A DNA stretch of 64,000 nucleotides from Pohlia nutans (taxonomy: Eukaryota > Streptophyta > Bryopsida > Bryales > Mniaceae), in contig CM040101.1 in assembly GCA_022496805.1 (NCBI GenBank), positions 4,590,501 through 4,654,500 on the forward strand, given 5' to 3'. This document shows, one piece after another, positions 24,576 to 34,602 of the stretch; within the stretch, counting starts at the first letter, position 1; the number at the start of each line of letters is the position of its first letter. The notes below the pieces were generated by a model. The model worked only from the letters and a program-made list of their open reading frames with translations, was not told where the DNA came from and did not search any database. The translations under genes were made by a program, and so were the position numbers.

Positions 24576-25396
24576 GGCCTACAAGTCAATAACAAGAGTA
24601 TAGACCGAGCATTAGAAAATGACGATGCATGGCTGACAAACAAAAATGGAATGCAACGTAATGGCTTCAACTTAAAGGAAATTTAATGGATCTTGAGTAA
24701 AGAATGATACATCATATTCATATTCAGCTCAAATAGAGATGCCTAATCAAGCCATCCTATAATATTTCTACCACACCATCAAAGCCAAATCCGAACTACT
24801 CAATGTCAACGTCACACATCTTTGGGCAGTGACTGCCAAACTCATAAAATGAGGCACAAGAGAGGCACTCAAGTAGTGGCTCCTCATTACTATCACTGCA
24901 TTGACAGAACTGTATGGAGCTAGGGCTAGAGGTTATGCAATGAGAGTTTAAATCAGTTGAGCCAACTGAACTACAAGTTATTGTGCTACACTCATTGTCT
25001 ATTTCAATAAACTCTGAGGTGTCAGACTCGTATGCAATCACCAACGGTGAGGCCATGGATGATATTCAACTGTAAGTTCAAATCGATTGAAATTGCTTAT
25101 ACAAGTCAAACTACTGAATGTAATCAAATTGGTCCAAATAAAAGCAACTACTACATTTCAATGATCCTAGTAAATCTCCAAAATAAAATAAGAGGCAGGT
25201 GATAACTTACCAAAACAATGTTATACTCAATCTGCTTTGGTGAATCTAGAACTTCCTGCAGCCCCTGAATTGTGTGTGTACCTTGCACCTGAAAGAAAGA
25301 GAAAAAAGCCGAATCACATACCAAGATCGTCACAGCCAGGAGCTAGCAGTGAGTAGCCAAGAGTCAGCCATTTCATCTCCTGGGCCTTCGTGGTGA

Positions 25397-25637
25397 TAGC
25401 TTTGGCACCGAAGCTATGCTGAAGCCCCCCCAAGACATAAAATGCAACATCCTAGACTCCCTTGGAGATAGCTTCGGTGCCGAAGGTACCTTCGTGCACC
25501 GCTAGGGAGTGAATTGCATCACTTCCTAAATTCCCTTGGAGATAGCTCTGGTACCGAAGGTACTTTGGACCACCACCAAGGAGTGAACTCCGTCACTTCC
25601 TAGAGTCCTTTGGAGGTAGCCTCGGTGCCGAAGGTAC
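25397..25637. repeat. Four ~74-bp tandem repeats with near-palindromic cores
   Basis: Cores start at 25397, 25469, 25543 and 25618 and read TAGCTTTGGCACCGAAGCTA, TAGCTTCGGTGCCGAAGGTA, TAGCTCTGGTACCGAAGGTA and TAGCCTCGGTGCCGAAGGTA. The cores are near-palindromes around GGTGCC/GGTACC. Between them are GAGTGAA(T/C)T and CACTTCCTAGACTCC blocks. The array lies between the 5' ends of the two divergent MULE genes, closer to the methyltransferase gene. It could be a binding array for an element protein or a promoter feature; that is inference. Confidence 0.75.
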
Positions 25638-26758
25638 CTTGACATAAAACCTATACGAGTACCGAATTCGAGAAGTCACAGTCCTCGTCATTGGACAATT
25701 GGCATATACCGTGGTGGATACACAACAATTTCACACATCCAAGGACAAGAACAGTGTATTTAAACATGTCCATCATGTACTTAAATATCGCTCAGTACAA
25801 GCATATTCACTCTAGTAATATTAGCATGATTAGCTGTCTATCGCTTCATTGGAGGCAAGATTTGCATGCAGGTTCAAGGCTATCACAAGGTATGCTATAC
25901 TAAGTGCCCAATTATCACAACATGAATTAACAAAATTGTGTAATACAAAAAAAAGGACCAGAAAGGTCATTGCCCCGACAGTTCAAGCTCCACGACCATA
26001 CTACAAAGCCATATTCATTATATTGAGACTTTTCGCAGTCTCATTTTTATCTTCGACTCAAAGATGAACTGTTTTATCTCTTTGCTAGTATCTTTTTTTA
26101 AATAGGTAAGAACATCAACTTTTAAAATTTCATTATAAAATCACAATTTGAGCATTATACTTTTTTGGTTTCAAGTACTAGTTTTTAAATGAATTTTTGA
26201 ATAACTAGCATTTTGTCTCAATAGATTCGAAACGTCTCAATATAACAAATAGGGCCTTCTACGCTCTGCTTCCATCAACATCAACATCAGTCACGCTATT
26301 AACCCTTTCAGTTCATGAAAGTTGTGGTATCAGAAAAGCAGCTCTATATATAAAGAGAACTAATTGGTGTTACAAGACTGAATGAGGTCAGATCATTTTG
26401 TTCGATGATTACCCATATGTACTTAAACAGTCTGAACTCATTATATTATCGCTCTCTCCAATATGAATCACATTCAAGTATCTTTAAAGAATCTATGCTA
26501 TTGTGGTGAAAGTTGGTCACCAAGGAGGTGATAAAACAGAGTTGTTCCGTTGATTCGTTATAGGACTCCAGACTGATTTATGTACTGTCTCCCTCTTTAT
26601 CGATCAGAATTAGGTCATATCTGAACTCTAAACCTAATTTCAGTCACGTGCGCTCTTGCAACAACTTGCACATTCAAGTAAATGCAATGCAGCATCGCCT
26701 ACTTAATTAGAACAAAGAAAAAGCAAACGGAGGAGCGGCTAACAACGTTGTCTGTGTT

Positions 26759-26842
26759 ATGGCAGAATTGGTGCTCCCCAGCTATTCTGATTCGTCTGCC
26801 CTCCCTCCCACCGAGGTTGACTTCAAGTCTCGATGGACCACC
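26759..26842 (+). pseudogene. Possible 5' exon of the MULE transposase
   Basis: ATG at 26759 opens 27 codons, MAELVLPSYSDSSALPPTEV then DFKSRWTT, before TAA. It lies about 0.8 kb upstream of the transposase body on the same strand, and the acidic/Pro-rich start resembles what I recall from relatives. No clear donor was found, so the link is uncertain. Confidence 0.35.
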
Positions 26843-27037
26843 TAAACATAATTAATCAATTCCAGACATTGGATGAAGCTTACCCACCCATCTACACGCG
26901 AGCAAACCTGAATGATTGAAACACTGGCTTCACTGGAGGGCATTACAAGCTAGAGCAGTTTCTCCGTGATTTCAGTTTCTCTATTCTAGTTCCATGCAAT
27001 CCTCATGCACAGTGCTTAGTTCCGAAACATTCAGTCA

Positions 27038-27085
27038 GGGAAGCTCCGAAACTGGGAAGCTCCGAAACTGGGAAGCTCCGAAACT
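27038..27085. repeat. Three perfect 16-bp tandem repeats
   Basis: GGGAAGCTCCGAAACT occurs three times in a row without spacers, with a partial TCCGAAAC copy about 20 bp upstream. It lies inside the MULE spacer upstream of the transposase body. Confidence 0.85.
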
Positions 27086-27633
27086 TTTAGCCACGCTTAG
27101 AGAAATGCGGTAAAAGAATCCAAAAGCTACTTGTCCAGAGAACGTAAAACAAGAAAAAAAATTTAAAAATGACTAAGTTAAGCCTTAGTTTAATCTGTAG
27201 ATTCCGTTACAATGCAGCCACTCATGCATGCCCTCAATCAAATTTTCTAATTCGTTTAACTAGAAACATCAATCTCTTTCCTTTAATTGCATCAGTGTTT
27301 GTCAGCGCCATGAACGATTCATAAAAGAATCTAGATACATAAAGTAGAAAACAACCTTGTATGTAGACTGGTTTGGTTTATTAGTACCTACCTTTACGTT
27401 GTGAATCTTGTTCCTAGTTTTACTCCTGGCATTGAGATCAGTACCTCATGCGACAAAAAAATCGTTCCAACTGAGATCATGCGTCGGATTCAAAAGCTCA
27501 AAGACTGAATCAACTAAGATCATGTGTCGGAATCAAAAGCTTTGAGTGAATCTAATCAGTGATCCGGACGCGGTGGCGACGGTGTCTAGTTTCTAAACAA
27601 TTCTTGAACCTTGATTCACCTCCATTGCACCAG

Positions 27634-30600
27634 CGAATGTTGACCAGCAACAAGATTTCGAGACAAGCTTGAAATATATTCAAATTCACGTACCTGATTT
27701 TGCTCAAGCCTGGTTAGCCTGCCGGTCAGCTCCTCTGCGGTTTCACGCTTGGATCTTGAATCCAGAAGCTCCGAAGGACATGTGAAAACAACCTTCAATC
27801 CTCCATAAGCAGGCTGAGGCGACGGAGAGATAGGATGCGGAGAGCCAAACAACAAAAGCCAGCAAGGTTCTACATGAGAGATAAGAAGGCTGTAGAGAAG
27901 AATACATTAAATAAAGACAGAGCAGGCTGGGGCGACGGATAAGGGATGAGATGGAGTGGGAGGGTTTCACTACTACACCCTTTCAAGTTGGATGTCAACC
28001 TCCCAGCCAGTCCTCCATCATCTGTAAGATTTGCAAGACGCCACCCGCTTGTGTTGCAACTTGTAAGGCCATGATTTATTATGTCTCTGGTGGTGATCAT
28101 ATGACTTGTGCATGTGTGCATCTCGGGGTCCACGAGCATCCAGTGAAGAATGGAGAGTACCAAGACTTTAAGGATCGCAGTCGCACTCTCTTGGCTGAGC
28201 AAGTGGAGAGGACTCCGCATGCAACAAACTCTTCAATCGTGTTGGAGGCTACCAAAGAGCTTTTGGGAGAACTGCTGCTATGGCCAGAAGGAGCGCCGAC
28301 AAAAACTTTCACTTTTGAAAAACTGGTACCCGTCCTTGACAAGTGCAGGTATATGAGCTCGCCTAGCATTAGGAATGATGTGACTTTGTTTAGGTACATA
28401 CGGAGATATGGGGTCATGGATGGCATCACCATGCTCAGAGGTTGCAGCAACTGGCCGTATATCCAGGAGAACTTGTTCCCCGGCCAAGGCTCATATTCTG
28501 ACAAGGTTTTTGTTTTCAAGATGTCTGAGATAGGTCCTGGAAGTGGGGTAGACTTGGTAAAGTGGATGCAGCCTGGTGGTGATCTCGAAGACGCGTGGAT
28601 GATGTTCGACCATGTGAAGCTTGTCAAAAAATGGACAACTATGGCCTGCCATGTGTATGACTCCACCTACTGCCGCGTTATGACCATCGCTGTATAAGAC
28701 ATGCAGTCAGAAGATGCCAAAGCTCAAAGCGTCCTCTGGAAGAATCTCAATGCAGTTCTAGCAAGCCATGGTATCTCTGAGCCTAAATTCAAAGGATTCA
28801 TGGCTAACAGTGCACAAGCTAACTGGAATGCTATTCGGGTGATCTACAAGAGTGGAGATGCAGCAATTCCAATGAAGGACCAGGAGAGGACATGCTTGTT
28901 CCACTGGGCACAGTCGTTATAGAAGCATACCAAGGCAGACATTCGAGCAGACCTACAACATCAACACCGGCTTCTATGCAAGCAATACAAGAACGCCACT
29001 TCACTAGATGAGTCCAAGACTCGATATCGCGCCATCAAAGCATGGTGGCTGTCCTCCGGTGCCACAACAACCCAAGGCCAAAATCAGTTGGAGCTGTGGC
29101 TAGCATTTTGGCACTTCCGATATTGCCAATGGGGTGGATTTATGCAGTTGGTAAGAAATTTTGTCCCCTCTTCTAACTTGTTGTCTTCCACTATAGGGTA
29201 CGTCTGTTCATCGGGAAATTCAATTTTGTCCATTCATACTTAGCAAACCTTGTCATCTTATCTTTCAATTCTCCATGTTGCTCCATGCAGAACCTTACTG
29301 AGGCAGACTTAGCTGAGATGCCGTCGTGCAACCTTGCTGAAACAAAACACAATGTATGGCTACAGAAATCTGGCAACAAGGGGAATGATCTCTATGTTGC
29401 TAGCGTCGATGACTTTGTCAGAGCTCTCATACAAGTATCCACGTATTACCAATTTCTCAAAGGTGAATATGCAGGAACAGGTCCATGGAAGGAAGAATTG
29501 ATGCTACGGGTTGCCCAACGTTCGGCACAACGGTCAGGAAACTCCAAGGCATTGAACATCGCTTTAGCAAAGATGCCAGGAGCAGAGGAATTTTGCATTC
29601 GGGAGCCACACTTTGAAGGTGAGGAGGTGTTTGGCTCACAGAAGCGCAAAACAAGTATACCATTGGGATCTGAACACGAATCTCATAGGCTTGACCGAGT
29701 GAACTTCTCCCGCCCACGAGTCAGGACAAGGTCCACTGCAGTTGTTGGTGCTAGTTGCAGTTTGAGTGACATCCCGGAAGAGCCTTCAATTGATTTGGAG
29801 GCAATTCCTAATGTCAACAACACGACAACTCATGTGACTGCCATCCACGAGACTGCATGTAAAGAGACAGAGTGGCACATTGCTAGGCTTCCAAAGACTT
29901 CAGCAAAGGCTTGTTTTGCCCAACATGCCATTACAAAGAAGAACTGCAAAGCAAAGATCGTACAAAGCAACACGGCCACGGCAGCCCCCACGTACACTGG
30001 GGTTATGGAGCACTACCAAAAGAAAATGGACAAGATTATGGAATTCTTCTTCTACAATGACGACATCGAGCGCTGCATCAAAGGCACAAAGCAGAGGTGG
30101 ATGAAGGCTAGGCCTGACGTTCCAAACGTTTGGCCTATGAAGATTGGTACCAATTTATCAAGGAAGGAGATCCTTGATCTAAAACAAGCTGGCTTTCAAC
30201 TACCGCAACGTCTTGTCATCTCTCCAAGGAGACTCTTTGGGGTGGAAGAAGTCCCATCCGACCTCTCATCATATCCAGTTCCAACCTCACCAGAGGAATA
30301 TCCAAAAATCAGGTCAAGTAAGAGAATCCGGAGGATCAAGAACGTGCCCACAACGAAGCAAGGTAACAACATTGCATCCTCTCTCATCTTGAAGGGTCAG
30401 ATTCGTAAAGTGACGATGATTCCTCATCCAAGATTTGGATGTATTGTTACCCTTGATTCTGGAGCTCCACCAAAAGTTCAGCAGTACTTGCATTGATCAC
30501 TATTGGCACTTTCCCTGAGTGCTCTTGTGAGTACTTCAAAGACATGGCAACAAAGTCTTTGGGCAAACGTGAGGGGTGGGCAAGTTGCAAGCATCTTTAT

Positions 30601-30726
30601 TTTGTCGTTACTGTCATAAGCAACCTAGACTCTGAAAAGGATGCATTCATACATGCACCAAGTTTTAGTTTTAGTGAAATGAAGCAAATTCTGGAAAGAA
30701 GTATCCTAGGAAGCTACATTCCATAG
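27634..30726 (+). pseudogene. MULE transposase with SWIM zinc finger, decayed
   Basis: One frame runs from an acceptor-like CACCAG near 27633 to the donor at 29150, then after a 140-bp intron from 29291. Order: WILNPEAPK, a basic coiled region, WEGFTTTPFQVGC, a Cys/His cluster (CKICKTPPAC ... MTCACVHLGVHEHP, WRKY/GCM-like finger), VFVFKMSEIGPGSGVDLVKW, DMQSEDAKAQ (first DDE Asp), FKGFMANSAQANW (the expected second Asp is Asn, codon 28806-28808), NLAETKHNVW (Glu at 29339), and ECSCEYFK...CKHLYF (SWIM CxC..CxH) at the end. In-frame stops lie at 27783, 27831, 27882, 27912, 28695 and 28920; the frame slips near 30490 before the SWIM motif. An ATG at 27951 opens the longest intact piece (248 codons). 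The loss of an acidic residue and the stops mean it is inactive. Confidence 0.8.
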
Positions 30727-31370
30727 GTTCACCAAATGTTCCCAAATATCATACAGATGTAATGCAACAGCTGTAATCCTCATGGAATTAATTTAAAATT
30801 GGTAGTGAGACTAAAAGGGCCACTACCAGCTTCTGGACATCATTTGTAAATCTGGGTTCATTGACATGTGTTAAATATTGGTAACCAAATCTAACTCTGA
30901 TCTAGAATTACAACAGGCACATCCCAACAACAAGTGATTTGTAATAACATCAAGTTCTATTGTGAGCTCTGACATCAAATTAATCATCATCTCCGTGCCG
31001 AGAAATATGAAGGTCTAGTAATGGAATCAATACACACTCCATAATATAAAACCGTAGTAATAATATCAGTCACTATATATTTGACATCAAAGGCTCAATT
31101 TTCAACACTCACATACACTAAAGAGATATATAGTTACCTGAAGGGTACCATATTGAGTGGTTTATAAATATGTAAATTAAGTTACAATGTTGTACAACTC
31201 TCTAGACTAAAAAAATTACAGAGTTTCTTCCATTGAAGAGGGTTAAAGGATCTTCAAAACCCACGGTCATAGGTCATACTTTTCACCCAAAATATAATTT
31301 TTGAAAAAATTAGCCATCCACAATTTCTATTTTTATTAGAATTCCAGTATTTATAAAATTGTGACAGTAA

Positions 31371-31432
31371 TTCCTGCTCCCCGCTTTCAAAATCACCGCT
31401 CCCCGCTCCACGCTCGCACAATAGCCTCGTCC
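31371..31432 (-). repeat. MULE terminal inverted repeat, right
   Basis: Read on the minus strand it begins GGACGAGGCTATTGTGC, then AGCGTGGAGCGGGGAGCGG, a 17-bp extra piece ending in GCGGGG, and AGCAGG. It matches the left terminus. Confidence 0.87.
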
Positions 31433-31442
31433 GTTTTCCTTG
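31433..31442. repeat. Target-site duplication, right (10 bp)
   Basis: GTTTTCCTTG, identical to 19756-19765. Confidence 0.88.
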
Positions 31443-33617
31443 TACTTCAAAAAAGAATCGCAGTTTCATCCATAAGAGAATTAGGCAGATTTTTCATCCA
31501 CAAATAATTTGTATTCATCCGTCCATAAATTCCGCATAAATTGTTCAACTTAGAAGTTTTTTATAGTTTCGGATTGCGCAAAGGAAACTCTAGACCGTAG
31601 CATAGTTCATTTTTTTTATAAAGTTAAAACAAAAAAAACAAGTGTGGGAGTCCACAGATAGATTTAGAGTGCTGTTTTTTGAGTAAAAAAAATGTCCAAA
31701 CTTCAAAAAAACATAACCTTCTCATACTTTATCCGTTTTTAATTTATTTTAGCATTATAGAACCCTTGGAGTATATAGTTTAACATAGTATTTTTATTTT
31801 ATTTTATTTTATTTTTAATTGTTCTTTGCTTCCCGACCAACTTCTTGATCTCGTGTCGTCTCCAAGCGCCGGTGGTGTCTTCAATCTCTCAACCGTTCTT
31901 CCACATCCGTCGATCAAGATGGTAAGATTTTGTTCGTCCTTGGATTGTTTTCTTTGAATTGAATGTTTTTTTAAAAAAAATAGTTCATCCATTCATAAAT
32001 GTTGCATACTTTCATTATATTTTTGCATCCTTTTTGAACCGTTTAGAATATGTTGTTAAATGTGGTGTTAACAGTAGTAGGAAATTAATCTAGGAAAGAG
32101 CGTCCATTGCTTGGAAGGTGAACTAAATAATATCCATGACCTTTTTTTCCTTAATTATTGTTTCCATGAAATCCTCATTTTCTTCTTAATTTCATCCCTG
32201 CAAAATTTAGCTACAATCTACCGAACTCGTTGAGACCAAAGAACCTAAAAATACCAAAAAGTAAAGATGGGTAGGTTTTTGGCTCACAAATCTATAGTTC
32301 ATTTGGGAGGCATTATGCTATGTGAATGATATTGGTGTATGGTTCATGTGTCTGGTCTATGCTTGAATGCTTCAAGGCTATGCAAGTGTTTGATCTATGG
32401 TTCATGTATTTGTTGAACGTAGCACCAATATGTTGCGTACATTATATTTCTGTCATTGTCTGCTTTCTTTTTTGGCTAAGGATCATGTTTGTCTAAATTG
32501 CGGATGATCATGTTTGTCTAAAACGTTGACGATCATAGTTCTATAAGTTTGACTATTAGCAGCTGTCTGTGAAATTTTGCATGTGTACATTCAAAGCCTT
32601 GATACACTATACCATTACTGTTGATTTTTACTTTGCGATATTTTACGTATTATATTAAACAAGCGGCACCTTTAATTTTAAGTTTTTTATTATAATGAAG
32701 TAATAGTATAAAAAATTGGCATCTTATTGTAATTCAAAGTAAGTGTATGGTACTTAAAAATATGTCAAATTAGAAAATTGGGTAATGATATGGTCTATTT
32801 AATTGGTCTCCTCCATCAAAATACCCCTATTAATAATACCCCTCGGTCACACGTGATATGTAAACCTCCTAAAAGTCAACCTCCTGTGGCAGCATAGAAT
32901 AATATCGCTAATAATATCACCAATCCCAGCTTGCTTTAGGGTTATACAATGTACTTATACACAGTCTCCAACGGCGTTGAAGTAGACGGTAAAGAGATTC
33001 CATATACGTATACTAATATATATCTGAATATGATACACCATGTTCAACCAGTCAATGCACTTACCATGTTAAATTTGTGGTACATAGTCACCACAATTAT
33101 ATTCAATCCCCAACAACTTATGCATGTACACATGAAATAGAGTGAAGTGATTCGTTGGACTTATTAACAAGTGTTGCATGCATGACTTGACCATCAAAGT
33201 TGTTTATGTTCTCTCTATGATTACAAAACAGACAACATTTGTAATAGTCATCAACACAGTATGTACATTAGACAAATATTGCAAACTGTACTTAGATAAG
33301 TTCGTCCGATAACTACAACACAATAATATCTCCAAATCATGAAAAATGAAAATTATGATCAAAGCCTAAAGATATATAAACTTCTCTCCAATAGTTTGCT
33401 TCCAATGCCAACCTTTAACCTACTATTCATGTTGAATCATTTCCCATTCATTTAGAATTAGTTTAAAAAATAAAGCATTCCACATTATTATGATTGTAAT
33501 GTCAAGATTCAAGCCAATTGAGATATCAAACACGCTACACTTCAAGAAAAACTAAGCTTAGATTTGTATCTTTAATTTGGCTATTCAAGTTCTTTCAATA
33601 CACAATAGGGTACACTA
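31443..33617. other. Gene-free stretch
   Basis: AT-rich. A GC-richer, leader-like patch at 31830-31922 ends CAAGATGGTAAG, which could be a first exon with the donor right after ATG, but no convincing second exon was found. The 63-residue ORF at 32949-33140 is not recognised. Confidence 0.4.
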
Positions 33618-34602
33618 TCAAACACAATACGATAAAAACACAATATCAATGATACAAATACAAACGACAGTTGATAGTGATGACAAACCCAAAACTTTAA
33701 TAAAAAGAATACTTACTTTATAGAGTAGGTCAACAATAATTTCACTTGGCACAACGAGCCATTTAAAATATTTATTGAGCTCCACATCAATGGATGTTTG
33801 CTGCAAATAGGTGAGAAATGGCCACCACCACTCAATGGGTTGAAACGCCCACTTCCAACATACCAGCAGCTCGTGGATAAAGCGATTGATCCCTGACTAC
33901 GCTGCGCTCGAGAACTCTGTACACATTTGGAAAGAACACTTCATTGTAATATAAACCAGATTACGCAACCTTAGAAGAATTTAAATAATGGTGTTACTTA
34001 CCCATTGACATCTTAACAGGCTTACAAAATTGACACTTGGTTCTCGACCTTGGCATCCAGCAGCAATGTTTTAAAGGAGACATGTTCATCTTTTTGATCC
34101 TCATACAAATCCTCAATTGCTTTCGTCCAAGCTTTGTGTCGATAGTTTCCTTTCTAAATCCAAAATATCTAACCAAATAATGTTGAGTAACTGTAGCGTC
34201 AAATTCATTATTCCTCCTATGCCAAATGTCGTCCCATTGTGTTTGCCTCTCGTCATCCACCATGACTGTGTCAACGGTTCCAAATTCCTCGATTGACGCA
34301 TAGAAGTATCCCTCAATCTAAACATATCCATTCTTCACGAAACTTGAGTACAACATCTTAACGTCATTGTTTAACATAGGACGTACAACCTCCATAAGAA
34401 GAAATGGGCAATGAGGAATATCAATTTGCTCACCATCACTGGTGCAACTTAATGCTGAGAAACATACTCTTGAATCGAAGACAGGTTCGGATTGAAGCAT
34501 GGCTTTCTGGGCAGCAGACCTTCTAACGAGTTGCAAAGCAGACACTTCCCTCGTCATTGCTTTGGCAAGAACAAACGGCAGCTCGATCTCTTCTAACATC
34601 AA
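33618..34602 (-). pseudogene. Second ParB-like gene relic outside the MULE
   Basis: Read on the minus strand, 34318-34602 encodes EQIDIPHCPFLLMEVVRPML and SSFVKNGYV, parallel to the DIPLCRMIYMPLIRPTL..HGYRPG part of the MULE gene. After TAG (34318-34320) the same frame continues YFYASIEEFG, QTQWDDIWHRRNNEFDATV, matching the HWTSVNTEFESKL part of the MULE gene. A one-step frame change then gives GNYRHKAWTKAIEDLYEDQK, the counterpart of DGNHRFKAW. A donor GTAAGT follows near 33995, and an open patch on to 33618 may be the next exon. No methyltransferase half was found. At least one stop and one frameshift make it a relic. Confidence 0.6.

Larger units (their letters stand above)
19766..31432. 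mobile_element. Mutator-like (MULE) DNA transposon, ~11.7 kb, decayed
   Basis: The outer ~37 bp at both ends are inverted repeats with about 30 matches, sharing GCTATTGTGC, AGCGTG and AGCGGGGA. The similarity resumes as GGAGCAGG after a 17-bp extra piece in the right arm. The element is bounded by a 10-bp direct duplication; MULE target duplications are usually 8-11 bp. Inside are two divergent gene relics: a ParB-like/methyltransferase gene on the minus strand (20301-24575) and a SWIM-finger MULE transposase on the plus strand (about 27634-30726). The ~3.4-kb spacer between their starts contains two tandem arrays. Both genes hold several stops, so this copy is not autonomous. The carriage of a methyltransferase by a plant MULE is my inference from position; I know of no description of it. 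Confidence 0.85.

Noticed and set aside
25397..25637. CRISPR-like array
   Set aside because: Units are ~74 bp, only four, and spacers are also repeated; the context is a plant transposon.
28097..28666. 189-residue minus-strand ORF
   Set aside because: It lies antisense to the transposase body, whose motifs are on the plus strand.
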